From JAJRZX01 sp964472295 (GTDB lineage Bacteria; Desulfobacterota; GWC2-55-46; JADFVP01), in contig CAYYJQ010000005.1 in the NCBI GenBank assembly GCA_964472295.1, forward strand, positions 11,771-75,770: DNA of 64,000 bases, given 5' to 3'. The position numbers and the translations under genes are program-made. The notes beneath the pieces are model-generated. The model worked only from the letters and a program-made list of their open reading frames with translations. It was not told the origin of the DNA and did not search any database. This document shows positions 50,856 through 60,061 of this stretch, one piece after another; the stretch's first letter is position 1; each line of letters opens with the position of its first letter.

Positions 50856-50974
50856 ATTGGTTTTCTTTGACGTGGTATCTCAGGGACAGATGCCCTTTCT
50901 CAACGAGAGGGTATATAAAACCACGATGTCATGCCACGCCATAAAAAAACTTTCTTTTTTCCAAAAGAACGTGG
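50856..50974 (+). repeat. Composite hairpin repeat, core type A
   Basis: Leader (50856-50869), core (50870-50948) whose ends pair (ACGTGGTAT with ATGCCACG), hairpin 2 (50949-50972). On the minus strand the hairpin is followed by seven T, 16 bases after the glnE stop, a likely terminator. A second leader copy lies at 50809. The remainder of 50673-50990 holds a CCATTGG-type remnant and AT-rich sequence. Confidence 0.87.
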
Positions 50975-50990
50975 AAGGTTTTAATCCCTT

Positions 50991-53900
50991 TTAGTCTTTT
51001 CGTCTTTTTGCCTTCTTACTTTTTTCTTCTGCGAGAGTATTGAGGGTCTTTTTGAAGATTTCCCGCACTCTTGTCCTTGTTTTTTCATAGTCCCTGAGGA
51101 GGCCGGCCCCGGGGTCGCTCCCCTTGTATCCAAGGGAGCGGGCAAGCGGCGAGGCAGAGTCCTTGTCTTTTGGGAGGAAGGTCTCAGGACGGTCGCGCGT
51201 TATTCTCTCGGCCATCTCTATTCTTCGGATAAAGGCGTAGGCCTTTTCGAGGAAGGCGCTTTCTTTTTGGTCCATGTGCCCGGCCTCTGTAAGGGCGTGG
51301 AGCGCGGCAAGGGTCGCTGGCTCGCGGAGTGCGGGGTTGTCTTTTCCCCACCGGAGCTCAAGGGCCTGGACAAGGAACTCAATATCAGTGAGCCCGCCGC
51401 GGCCTGTCTTGAAGTTGTATCTGCGCTTGTTCTCAGGGGCTATCTCATCTTCCATGCGCTTTCTTATCCTGATGAGGTCTCTTGCCTCTTCAGGGGTAAG
51501 GGATTTGCTGAAGATTATCTCCTTGACCTCTTCAAGGGCCTCAGCGCCGAGTGCCCTGTCTCCTGCCACGCATCGTGCGCGTATAAAGGCCTGGCGTTCC
51601 CATAGGGCGGTCTTTTGTCTGTGGTATGTAATGAAGGTTCCCCTTGAGACGACGAGGGGTCCCGAGGACCCAGATGGGCGAAGGCGCGTGTCCACGCTGA
51701 ATAGAGAGCCCTCTCTTGTCTTGATGGTGAGTGCGCTGATGACGCGTTGCGATAGGCGGACGAAGAAGTCCATTACCAGAGGGTCTACTGGAGGGGCGCT
51801 CCGGGTATTGCCGGGATGTCTTGTATCGTATATGAAGATAATATCAAGGTCAGAGCCAAAGGTGAGTTCCCCTGAGCCGAGTTTACCAAGGCCTATTACT
51901 GCGAAGGAGGCCCCCGGCGGCTCCGGGATTTTTTTTACGACTTCGTCGCGGGCAAGAGTTATGGCCGTATCAAGGGCCGCTTCGGCAAGGCGGGTCATCT
52001 GGTCTGATACCCCGGCTGTGTCCAGTGCCCCGGCCATATGGTTGAGCCCTATTCTAAGGACCTCGGAGTTTCGGACCCGACGCATGGCGTCGAGGCGCGC
52101 TTCAAGGCCTTCACCGGCAACGAGCACCTCTTTACGGAATTCATTCCTTGTCTCTTCTTCTGTCTTCAGGGGCCTTGCAATGTCACCTGAGAGGAGGAGG
52201 TCTATGTCTTCCGGCCTCTCTGTGACGCCGCGTGAGAGAAACTCGCTTGTGCCGAAGATGAATATGAGTTTTTCGGCCACCCCGGGGTTTTTAAGGAGTA
52301 GCGCGTACTGCGTGGAGCGGGCCCCGGCCCGGGAGATAAAGCCTTCGAGGTTTGCAAGGGCCATGTCCGGGTCTGGCGAGGCGAGTATCTTTGAGAGGAG
52401 AAAGGGGGCCGCCCTCTCGAATATTGCCCGGGCCCGGGCGCCTGTCCGCCTGAGCCCTGCGGGGCCCTTTCTCATGAGTTCGATTTTTCCAAGGGCCGCG
52501 GCCTCGTCCCTGAAGCCCATTTCACGGAGCAAGCTCCTCTGTTCATCTTCACTTGTCTCTGGCGAGAAGAGGGCGAGGACCTTTGTGTCAATCTTTTCCC
52601 CGTCGGACTCCTCGTAAAAGAGGCTTCCGTATACATCCTGCACTGACGAGGTAACGCGCCGTAGTTCATGTAGGAAGGTCCTTGTTTCCCTGTATCCCAT
52701 CATGCGGGCGATACGTAGTTGTTCTTTTTCGCCCCTGCCAATTGTGTGTGTCTGGCGGCACTCTATAATCTGGAGCCTGTGTTCAAGGTTACGGAGAAAC
52801 TCATAGGCACTGGTGAGCGTCCTGGCGTGGGCCTTGCTTATGCGCCCCTTTGCGGCCAGGGCCTCAAGGGCCGAAATGGTGGATCTTTTTCTGAGTTCAG
52901 GGTCTCTTCCGCCGTAGATGAGCTCGAGGGTCTGGGCAAAGAACTCTATCTCTCGGATGCCGCCTCGCCCGAGTTTCACGTTAAATCCCTCGTCTCCGGC
53001 CCCGAGGCCCTGGCCCTTCATGGAGAGGTCTATCTTCTCCTTCATTGCCTTTATTTCTTCAATGGCCGTAAAGTCGAGGTACTTTCTGTATACAAAGGGC
53101 GTAATCATCTCCATGAAGGCCCTGCCCGTGGCCTCGTCCCCTGCAACAGGGGATGCCTTTATCATTGCCGCGCGCTCCCATTCGCGGCCCTGCGCCTCGT
53201 AGTAGAGTTCCGCTCCGGCGAGAGACTGCGTGAGGGGGCCTGAACTCCCTCCGGGCCTGAGCGCGAGGTCCACGCGGAAGACTATGCCATTGGGCGTTTG
53301 TTCTGATATGAGTTTGTTGACCTTCTTGGCGAGACGGGCGTGGAACTCGCCGGCGCTCATTTCCGTACCGTACCGGAACTCCCTGCTACCGTCGTGTATG
53401 TACATGATGTCAATGTCTGATGAGTAGTTGAGTTCTTCCGCGCCGAGTTTTCCAAGGCCTATTATTGCGAGGCCGCAGGTAGCGGGGTCCACGGCAGGAC
53501 CTTTCCCTTTCCCGTCCTTTTTGGTCTCCCCGAGCGCCGCCATAAGGGCCGCGTCGAGCATGGCGCCTGCGAGGTGCGATAATTCCCCTGTGGTCTCTTC
53601 CATGGCCGCAAGGCCAAGGAGGTCTCTTGCGCCGAGGCGGAGGAACTCGGCCTGACGGTAGAGGCGGAGGGCCTCTTTCGGCCCTGTCGGGGTGTCCTTG
53701 AGGGGGTCTTTCTCAAGGGCCCTGTTTATCTCTTCCCTGAACCTCTCTCTTGTCTTTGAGGTCTTGAGGCCGCCCTTGAGGAAGAGCCAGTCAAGGAGTT
53801 CTGGTCTTGATATGAGGAGATGGGAGAGAAATGGCGAGGCCCCGAGGATGAAGATAATCTGGCCGAGGGCGGGGGTGTCCTTGCAGAGCCGCGCCATTGA

Positions 53901-54095
53901 ATCTTTGTGGTCTCGTGCCTCTGCGAGGTGGGCGAGGTTTTCCATGGCCTCGCGGGGAACGGGCGCACGGGCGGCAAGCTCCACGATGAGGCGGGCCTTT
54001 TTTTCAAGTTCCGACCTTTTTATCTTCTCAAGGGCCGCGCCGGCATCCACGAGGAGGGCCTTTTCTTCCGTGGACCAGTCCTTTTTTTCTCCCAT
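50991..54095 (-). CDS. glnE: Glutamine synthetase adenylyltransferase/adenylyl-removing enzyme
   Basis: 1034 residues, a little longer than the enterobacterial protein. Two nucleotidyltransferase domains are visible: GLGKLGAEELNYSSDIDIMYI (about 215-235, removing half) with LRPGGSSGPL, and GLGKLGSGELTFGSDLDIIFIYD (about 715-737, transferring half) with LRPSGSSGPL. It adds or removes AMP on glutamine synthetase in response to PII and glutamine. The C-terminus is strongly basic. ATG at 54095. It is the last minus-strand gene before the strand switch. Confidence 0.96.
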   Translation of the reverse strand: MGEKKDWSTEEKALLVDAGAALEKIKRSELEKKARLIVELAARAPVPREAMENLAHLAEARDHKDSMARLCKDTPALGQIIFILGASPFLSHLLISRPELLDWLFLKGGLKTSKTRERFREEINRALEKDPLKDTPTGPKEALRLYRQAEFLRLGARDLLGLAAMEETTGELSHLAGAMLDAALMAALGETKKDGKGKGPAVDPATCGLAIIGLGKLGAEELNYSSDIDIMYIHDGSREFRYGTEMSAGEFHARLAKKVNKLISEQTPNGIVFRVDLALRPGGSSGPLTQSLAGAELYYEAQGREWERAAMIKASPVAGDEATGRAFMEMITPFVYRKYLDFTAIEEIKAMKEKIDLSMKGQGLGAGDEGFNVKLGRGGIREIEFFAQTLELIYGGRDPELRKRSTISALEALAAKGRISKAHARTLTSAYEFLRNLEHRLQIIECRQTHTIGRGEKEQLRIARMMGYRETRTFLHELRRVTSSVQDVYGSLFYEESDGEKIDTKVLALFSPETSEDEQRSLLREMGFRDEAAALGKIELMRKGPAGLRRTGARARAIFERAAPFLLSKILASPDPDMALANLEGFISRAGARSTQYALLLKNPGVAEKLIFIFGTSEFLSRGVTERPEDIDLLLSGDIARPLKTEEETRNEFRKEVLVAGEGLEARLDAMRRVRNSEVLRIGLNHMAGALDTAGVSDQMTRLAEAALDTAITLARDEVVKKIPEPPGASFAVIGLGKLGSGELTFGSDLDIIFIYDTRHPGNTRSAPPVDPLVMDFFVRLSQRVISALTIKTREGSLFSVDTRLRPSGSSGPLVVSRGTFITYHRQKTALWERQAFIRARCVAGDRALGAEALEEVKEIIFSKSLTPEEARDLIRIRKRMEDEIAPENKRRYNFKTGRGGLTDIEFLVQALELRWGKDNPALREPATLAALHALTEAGHMDQKESAFLEKAYAFIRRIEMAERITRDRPETFLPKDKDSASPLARSLGYKGSDPGAGLLRDYEKTRTRVREIFKKTLNTLAEEKSKKAKRRKD

Positions 54096-54171
54096 GTTTC
54101 CATAATATCACAGCCATTCTGTCTCACAAGTTTTTCCAAGGGCGTTTTTCCAGCGGGCGGAGGCCATTGGT

Positions 54172-54365
54172 ATTGGTTTTCTTTGGCGCGGTTTCTTTTT
54201 TGTAAAGCGTGCCTATTATGCGTTAAGTCCCAAAAGTCCAGAGGGACATCGCCGCCCAATCAAAAAACTTTCTTTTTTCCAAAAGAAAGTAAGTTTTTTC
54301 AATATGCGGGCAAAGCCCGCTTCTTCCCCTTGTGTTTCTATCTTTTTTGGTGGGCGCGGCCCACC
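54172..54365 (+). repeat. Composite hairpin repeat, core type B, with GC palindromes
   Basis: Leader (54172-54185), core (54186-54266), hairpin 2 ACTTTCTTTT/AAAAGAAAGT (54267-54290) flanked by six A before and TTTTTT shortly after, GCGGGCAAAGCCCGC (54306-54320), and GGTGGGCGCGGCCCACC (54349-54365). It is in the 408-base gap between the divergent glnE and clpB. Confidence 0.88.
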
Positions 54366-54407
54366 CTACCCCCCTTCTTTGTTTTTCTTCTCTTCCCTCT
54401 CCCTTCC

Positions 54408-54436
54408 TTGACATAAGCCCGCGCGGCGCCTAAATT
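54408..54436 (+). promoter_or_regulatory. Promoter of clpB
   Basis: TTGACA (54408-54413), a 17-base spacer and TAAATT (54431-54436): a near-consensus sigma70 promoter. CTTGAC with a C-rich stretch before TAAATTTA also partly resembles heat-shock sigma32 promoters. Start near 54443, leaving a leader of about 60 bases; AAGGAG lies at 54491-54496. Confidence 0.7.
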
Positions 54437-54503
54437 TAGAGGTAGGGGCGCGGAGAGTCTGTCCTCAGGGAGGCAATGGCCCTTTCATGTAAGGAGAAGC
54501 GAT

Positions 54504-57122
54504 ATGAGGCTTGACAGGTTCACCATAAAATCACAGGAGGCCCTTGGCGTGGCCGAGGAGCTCGCGCGGGGCGCGTCCAACCAGGAGATAACTTCTGAGC
54601 ACATTCTTCTCGCCCTCATAGGGCAGGAGGGCGGCGTTGTGGGGCCTCTCCTTGAGAGGCTCGGCGTTGAGAGTGGGCTAATAACAAGGCGCCTTGAAGA
54701 GGCGGTGAAGGCCCTTCCACGGGTGAGCGGCGCGGGCCTCGAGGTATATTTTTCAAGCGAGGCCAAGGCCCTTCTCGGGGATTCCCTGAAGATAGCCGCT
54801 GAGATGAAGGACGCCTTTGTATCCACTGAGCACCTTCTTCTTGCCGTGCTCGGAAGAAAGGGCTGCAGGGCCGCCGGAATACTCAAGGAACTTGGCGTGA
54901 CGCGAGACGGCGTCCTGAAGGCCCTCTCGTCCATACGGGGTTCACAGTCCGTGCAGGACCAGGCCCCGGAGGAAAAATACCAGGCAATGATGAAGTACAC
55001 GCGCGACCTCGTGGAGCTTGCCCGGGCCGAGAAACTTGACCCTGTCATAGGGCGCGACGAGGAGATACGGCGTGTCATACAGGTGCTTTCGCGGCGGCGG
55101 AAGAATAACCCTGTTCTCATAGGGGAGGCGGGCGTTGGGAAGACGGCCATTGCCGAGGGCCTTGCCCAGAGGATAGTAGCCGGGGACGTGCCCGAGACTC
55201 TGCGGGACAAAAAACTCCTTGCCCTGGACCTTGGGGCCCTAATCGCGGGGGCCAAGTACAGGGGCGAGTTCGAGGACAGGCTGAAGGCCCTCTTAAAGGA
55301 GATAGCCTCTGCCTCTGGCTCGGTCATACTCTTTATAGACGAACTCCACACCCTTGTGGGCGCCGGGGCCGCCGAGGGGGCCATGGACGCCTCTAACATG
55401 CTGAAACCCGCACTTGCGCGCGGTGAGCTCCACTGCGTGGGCGCAACCACCCTTGATGAGTACAGAAAATACATAGAAAAAGACGCGGCCCTTGAGCGGC
55501 GTTTTCAGCCCGTGCTCGTGGAGGAGCCCACCGAGGAGGACGCCGTGGCAATACTCCGGGGCCTCAAGGGGCGGTACGAGGTGCACCACGGCATACGAAT
55601 TTCCGATGCCGCCATTGTGGCCGCAGTTACGCTCTCCCGCAGGTATATAACAGACAGGCAGCTCCCTGACAAGGCCATAGACCTCATTGACGAGGCGGCG
55701 AGCAAGCTCCGTATAGAGATTGACAGTATGCCCACGGACATTGACCGCATAGAGAGGCGCATGATACAGCTCGAGATAGAGCGTCAGGCCCTCTCAAAGG
55801 AAAAGGACCGCGCCTCCATTGAGAGGATGGCGAAACTCGACGAGGAACTCGCGGGCCTCAAGGAGGAGTCCACGGAGCTCAAGGCCAGGTGGCAGAGCGA
55901 AAAGGAACTCATATCGAGCATTCAGCGCGCCAAGAAGGCGATTGAAGAGGTTAAGTCCGAGGCCGCCGCCGCCGAGCGGCAGGGCGACCTCGCAAGGGCC
56001 GCGGAACTCAAGTACGGCCGCCTCACGGCACTTGAAAAAGATCTCGATGAGGCCAAGAAGAAACTTGCCGAGGGCTCCCATGGCCCGCGTATGCTGAAAG
56101 AAGAGGTGGACGCCGAGGACATAGCCCGCGTTGTCTCCACATGGACAGGCATCCCTGTTGAGCGCATGATGGAGGCGGAGAAGACAAAACTCCTCCATAT
56201 GGAGGACGCCCTGAGAAAGCGCGTTGTTGGGCAGGACAGCGCCCTGTCCGCCGTTGCCCGCGCCGTAAGGAGGGCCCGCGCCGGGCTCCAGGACAGGGAC
56301 CGCCCCATAGGCTCCTTCATTTTTCTTGGCCCCACGGGCGTAGGAAAGACAGAGACGGCACGGGCCCTTGCGGAGTTCCTCTTTGACGACGAGAAGGCCA
56401 TGGTGCGCATTGACATGAGCGAGTTCATGGAGCAACACTCCGTGGCAAGGCTCATAGGCGCGCCTCCAGGGTATGTGGGTTATGAAGAGGGAGGATACCT
56501 CACGGAGGCCGTGCGGAGGAGGCCCTACGCCGTAATACTCTTTGACGAAATCGAGAAGGCCCATCCGCGCGTATTCAACCTCCTCCTTCAGATACTCGAC
56601 GACGGACGCCTCACTGACGGACACGGACGCACCGTTGACTTCAGGAACACGGTCATCATCATGACGAGCAACACGGGGAGCGAGTTCATAACCGCCAACG
56701 AGGACTTTGACGAGATGAAACGCCAGGTCACCGAGGCCCTTCGTCAGACCTTCAAGCCCGAGTTCCTGAACCGTATAGACGATATAATAACCTACCACCC
56801 CCTCTCAAGGGAGGTGATGAAGGGCATAGTGGCAATCCAGATAGGGCGGCTCTCGGCCATGCTCAGGGAGAGGAACCTTACACTTGACCTTACGAGAGCG
56901 GCAATAGACCACCTTGCAAAGGCCGGTTTTGACCCCTTGTATGGCGCAAGGTCGCTTAAGAGACTCATCCAGAACGAGGTCTTCGACCCCCTTGCCGAGA
57001 GGATACTTGAAGGACAGATGACCGAGGGGGAGGTCATCAGGGCCGACTACAGGGACGGGGCCATGGTCTTTACCGTGGAGGAGGACGATAGGGGACAAAA
57101 AGCCCCCTTGACAACTACCTGA
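54504..57122 (+). CDS. clpB: ClpB disaggregase (Hsp100 AAA+ ATPase)
   Basis: 872 residues. N-terminal Clp repeat domain (1-145), AAA-1 with GEAGVGKT (207-214) and VILFIDELHTLVGAG, a coiled-coil middle domain (about 410-520) that marks ClpB rather than ClpA/C, AAA-2 with GPTGVGKTETARAL and VILFDEIEKAHP, and a C-terminal D2-small domain. There is no IGF/L loop for ClpP. It rescues aggregated proteins together with DnaK and small heat-shock proteins; an hsp20 gene follows directly. ATG at 54504. Confidence 0.96.
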   Translation: MRLDRFTIKSQEALGVAEELARGASNQEITSEHILLALIGQEGGVVGPLLERLGVESGLITRRLEEAVKALPRVSGAGLEVYFSSEAKALLGDSLKIAAEMKDAFVSTEHLLLAVLGRKGCRAAGILKELGVTRDGVLKALSSIRGSQSVQDQAPEEKYQAMMKYTRDLVELARAEKLDPVIGRDEEIRRVIQVLSRRRKNNPVLIGEAGVGKTAIAEGLAQRIVAGDVPETLRDKKLLALDLGALIAGAKYRGEFEDRLKALLKEIASASGSVILFIDELHTLVGAGAAEGAMDASNMLKPALARGELHCVGATTLDEYRKYIEKDAALERRFQPVLVEEPTEEDAVAILRGLKGRYEVHHGIRISDAAIVAAVTLSRRYITDRQLPDKAIDLIDEAASKLRIEIDSMPTDIDRIERRMIQLEIERQALSKEKDRASIERMAKLDEELAGLKEESTELKARWQSEKELISSIQRAKKAIEEVKSEAAAAERQGDLARAAELKYGRLTALEKDLDEAKKKLAEGSHGPRMLKEEVDAEDIARVVSTWTGIPVERMMEAEKTKLLHMEDALRKRVVGQDSALSAVARAVRRARAGLQDRDRPIGSFIFLGPTGVGKTETARALAEFLFDDEKAMVRIDMSEFMEQHSVARLIGAPPGYVGYEEGGYLTEAVRRRPYAVILFDEIEKAHPRVFNLLLQILDDGRLTDGHGRTVDFRNTVIIMTSNTGSEFITANEDFDEMKRQVTEALRQTFKPEFLNRIDDIITYHPLSREVMKGIVAIQIGRLSAMLRERNLTLDLTRAAIDHLAKAGFDPLYGARSLKRLIQNEVFDPLAERILEGQMTEGEVIRADYRDGAMVFTVEEDDRGQKAPLTTT

Positions 57123-57309
57123 TTTTTGTTTAAATTTAATAGATTACGCTCTTTGGCGCCAGAGGGGCGCCCGCACGTTCCCGCCCTCTCAGGTCCTCTG
57201 CCGGGGTTCAAGGCAGGAGGAGTTGGTTGTGGCGCCAGGGACGCGCGCCCACGGGCGTCCTTAAAGCAAAAGAGGCCCTCTGCTCCAGAGGGGCCTAAAG
57301 GGGGATCAA

Positions 57310-57756
57310 GTGCCGCCATCTGGTTGGGACCCATTCAAGGACCTTCTCTTTCTTCAGGAGCGCATGAGCCGCGTATTTGACGAGGCCCTCATGCAGTACA
57401 GGGGCGGGAGCGGGCTTGCCTGCGCGGGCACCTTTCCACCCGTAGACATCTTCGAGACAGATAAGGATATAATCCTCAGGGCCGAACTTCCGGGCTTTGA
57501 GATAGACGGCATCACCATTGAGGTCAAGGAAAACCTCATTACCCTCAGGGGAGAGCGCAGGCCAAGGTCAAACCTCACTCAGGAGAACTATCACAGGATG
57601 GAGCGCTTTTACGGGGTCTTTGAGCGTGTCTTCTGTCTGCCGCACCAGGTGAGGCGTGAAGACGTAAGGGCCGCCATGGAGAACGGCGTCCTCGAGATAG
57701 CCATAACAAGGGCCGTTGAACCCAAGACCCGTAGCGTGAAGATCCACGTAGACTGA
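57310..57756 (+). CDS. Hsp20/alpha-crystallin small heat-shock protein
   Basis: 148 residues from GTG 57310, GGGGGA upstream. The alpha-crystallin domain runs from FPPVDIFETDKDIILRAELPGF to VLEIAITRAVEP, with GVLEI-type closing strand; it lacks an obvious long C-terminal IXI tail. It binds unfolding proteins and passes them to ClpB/DnaK. It is 187 bases after clpB with no clear terminator between, only GC-rich palindromes (GGCCCTCTG/CAGAGGGGCC at about 57270-57295), so it may be cotranscribed. Confidence 0.92.
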   Translation: MPPSGWDPFKDLLFLQERMSRVFDEALMQYRGGSGLACAGTFPPVDIFETDKDIILRAELPGFEIDGITIEVKENLITLRGERRPRSNLTQENYHRMERFYGVFERVFCLPHQVRREDVRAAMENGVLEIAITRAVEPKTRSVKIHVD

Positions 57757-57777
57757 GGCCCAGCGGCGCTAACAGGG

Positions 57778-58018
57778 CCAAGGGTGGACGCGCGATAGGG
57801 GGCAGGGGGGTATAGAGGGGCAGGGGGCAGAGGGTCAGACTGCAACGGATGAAGCAATGGGGCAATAGGCCGAAGAGGTACAGGGGGCAACCGGGGCCGA
57901 TGGGGAGGCGCAACGGGTCTGATTGGGGATGACGTAACCGGGGCCGATGGGGGGCGCGTGGGGCCGAGGGGCACGAGGGTGGCAGGGGCAAGAGGGTGGC
58001 ACGGGGCAGGCGGGCGCG
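57778..58018 (+). repeat. G-rich degenerate repeat 3' of hsp20
   Basis: About 240 bases on the plus strand rich in GGGGGCA, GGGGCCGATGGGG and GGGTGGCA units, with more than fifteen runs of three or more G. The block CCGGGGCCGATGGGG occurs twice (about 57893 and 57940). No open frame. It has the same character and transcript orientation as 46085-46215. Confidence 0.8.
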
Positions 58019-58068
58019 CTTCAAGGACTTGCGCCTCATGAAAATAGCGGCCCATCTTTATAGCCGCT

Positions 58069-58096
58069 GAAAGGTCTGAATTTATCAGACTTTTCC
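58069..58096. repeat. Hairpin of the GTCTGA...TCAGAC family
   Basis: Arms GAAAGGTCTGA and TCAGACTTTTC around ATTTA, 12 bases before the DUF1844 start codon. It could mask the ribosome-binding region or be an operator. Confidence 0.75.
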
Positions 58097-58107
58097 ATAA
58101 AACAATC

Positions 58108-58440
58108 ATGGAGAAATCAAAGATGGCAGAAGATACAAAGACAACCTCCACCGCATCACCCGAGAGTTCAGACGATACGGCCAGGCGGGCCCTGCCGCCC
58201 CTTGATTTTTCCACCTTCATACTTTCGCTCTCCTCTTCAGTGCTCATTAACCTCGGGATTCTTGAGAACCCGGTTACAAAAAAGAGCGAGAAAGACACTG
58301 CCGCCGCCAAACAGACCATTGACCTCATCTTGCTCCTGAAGGAAAAGACGAGCAACAACCTTACGGAGGAAGAGTCCAAACTCATTGAAGACCTCTTGAC
58401 CGAGCTTCAACTGCAGTACTGCAAGGCCATAGAGGAATAA
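58108..58440 (+). CDS. DUF1844 domain protein
   Basis: 110 residues. After a Ser/Thr-rich start comes the family core LPPLDFSTFILSLSSSVLINLGILENP, then AAAKQTIDLILLLKEKTSNNLTEEESKLIEDLLTELQLQYCK. Function unknown; the family is common in Deltaproteobacteria-like, planctomycete and acidobacterial genomes. It stands 86 bases before the HtrA gene and could be cotranscribed. ATG at 58108; Met6 is an alternative. Confidence 0.88.
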   Translation: MEKSKMAEDTKTTSTASPESSDDTARRALPPLDFSTFILSLSSSVLINLGILENPVTKKSEKDTAAAKQTIDLILLLKEKTSNNLTEEESKLIEDLLTELQLQYCKAIEE

Positions 58441-58525
58441 CACCTTTGCCTGAAGGGTATTGCCAGGGGTGATTTACCGGGGCAGACTCTTTTGGCTTCT
58501 TATTTTCAGAGGAGGTTTTTGCAAT

Positions 58526-60013
58526 ATGACAGGGAAAAAACGCTATGGTTTAAAGACAGTAATACTCGTCGCGCTTGTCTCGATAATCGCCGGTGTATTT
58601 GTCACCGCCCGCTTTAATCTTACGGAGACTTCAAGCGCGGGTGTCTTTTGGAAGGAGCCGGCTCAAGCCAAGACCGCCAAACCCTTTGTAAACCCACTGA
58701 GGGGGGACTTCACGGAACTGGCAAAGCGTCTATCGCCGGCGGTTGTCAACATATCCACCACACAGAAGGTAAAGCGCAGGGCCATCCAGCCGCCTCCGCA
58801 GTTCAAAGGGCCCTTTCAGGATTTTTTCAAGGACTTTGACCAGTTCTTCAACGACCAGCCGCGCGAGTTCAAGCGCCAGATGCTTGGAAGCGGTTTTATC
58901 ATCAACAAGGACGGGTACATCCTTACCAACGAGCACGTCATAGAGAACGCCTCGGAGATAATCGTATCCCTCTCTGACCACAAGAAGGACTACAAGGCCA
59001 AGGTCATAGGCAAGGACAAGAACCTGGACATAGCCCTTATAAAGATAAACCCTGCCAAGCCCCTGCACGTTGCCGTGCTTGGCGACTCGGACACCCTTGA
59101 TATAGGGGCCTGGGTGGTGGCCATAGGCAACCCATTCGGCCTTGGCGGCACAGTCACCGCCGGCATAGTGAGCCAGAAGGGCAGGATACTCGGGGCCGGT
59201 CCCTATGACAACTTCATACAGACAGATGCCTCCATCAATCCCGGCAACTCCGGGGGGCCGCTCTTCAATATCAGGGGCGAGGTCGTGGGCATCAATACGG
59301 CCATCATAGCCGGAGGCCAGGGCATTGGTTTTGCCGTGCCCATAAACATGGTCAAGGAGGTACTCACCCAGCTTAAAGAAAAAGGAGAGGTTACGCGGGG
59401 CTGGATAGGAGTGAGCGTGCAGGTCCTTACGCCCGAACTGGCAAAGTCCTTTGGCCTCAAGGAGCCAAAGGGCGCCCTTGTATCCGCCGTTACGCCGGGG
59501 GACCCGGCTGACAAGGGGGGCGTAAAGCCAGGTGATATTATAGTGAACTTCAATGGCCAGGCCGTTAAGGAGCTTAGCGATCTCCCGAGGATAGTGGCCG
59601 CCACCACGCCGGGCAAGACCATAAAGATGAAGGTCATAAGGGAGGGCAAGGAAAAGACGCTCTTCATCAAGGTGGGCAAGAAGGACGGCCACGCCGCCGC
59701 CAAGAGCGAGCCCTCGGCAGAAGAGCCTGAGTCAAGGCTTGGCATCAAGGTCGAGCCCCTGACGCCTGAACTTGCCGAAAGGCTCGGCGTCTCCGAGAAC
59801 GCGGGTGTGTATATAAGCCGCGTAAATCCCGATGGTCCGGCCTCAGAGGCGGGACTCAAGACCGGCGATGTCATACTTGAGATAAACAGGAGGGCCATAA
59901 AGGACGTAAAGTCCTATAACGCGGCCATTAAGAGAGAGAAAAAAGGCGTCAACATACTCTTTCTCATACAGAGGCGGCATAATACCGTCTACCTTGTGGT
60001 AAAGAACAAGTAA
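58526..60013 (+). CDS. htrA: HtrA/Deg-family periplasmic serine protease
   Basis: 495 residues from ATG 58526 with GGAGG. An N-terminal signal or anchor segment (LKTVILVALVSIIAGVFVTA, 9-28) exports it. The protease domain has His137 (TNEHVIEN), Asp168 (LDIALIKI) and Ser242 (GNSGGPLF), a complete triad. Two PDZ domains follow (about 290-385 and 405-490; PGDPADKGGVKPGD and PDGPASEAGLKTGD). It degrades or refolds misfolded envelope proteins, matching the adjacent heat-shock genes. The Q-linker residues before the active domain resemble the DegP LA loop (QDFFKDFDQFF). Confidence 0.96.
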   Translation: MTGKKRYGLKTVILVALVSIIAGVFVTARFNLTETSSAGVFWKEPAQAKTAKPFVNPLRGDFTELAKRLSPAVVNISTTQKVKRRAIQPPPQFKGPFQDFFKDFDQFFNDQPREFKRQMLGSGFIINKDGYILTNEHVIENASEIIVSLSDHKKDYKAKVIGKDKNLDIALIKINPAKPLHVAVLGDSDTLDIGAWVVAIGNPFGLGGTVTAGIVSQKGRILGAGPYDNFIQTDASINPGNSGGPLFNIRGEVVGINTAIIAGGQGIGFAVPINMVKEVLTQLKEKGEVTRGWIGVSVQVLTPELAKSFGLKEPKGALVSAVTPGDPADKGGVKPGDIIVNFNGQAVKELSDLPRIVAATTPGKTIKMKVIREGKEKTLFIKVGKKDGHAAAKSEPSAEEPESRLGIKVEPLTPELAERLGVSENAGVYISRVNPDGPASEAGLKTGDVILEINRRAIKDVKSYNAAIKREKKGVNILFLIQRRHNTVYLVVKNK

Positions 60014-60061
60014 GCAGGCCTGCGTCGAGGTTTTGCGGCCGATTTTTCGAGGGGTTCTGAT

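Noticed and set aside
51274..52617. 447-codon plus-strand frame opposite glnE
   Set aside because: Antisense shadow of a GC-rich gene; Ser/Arg-rich with no recognisable motif.
54485..56798. Long minus-strand frames opposite clpB
   Set aside because: Shadows of the conserved clpB reading frame.
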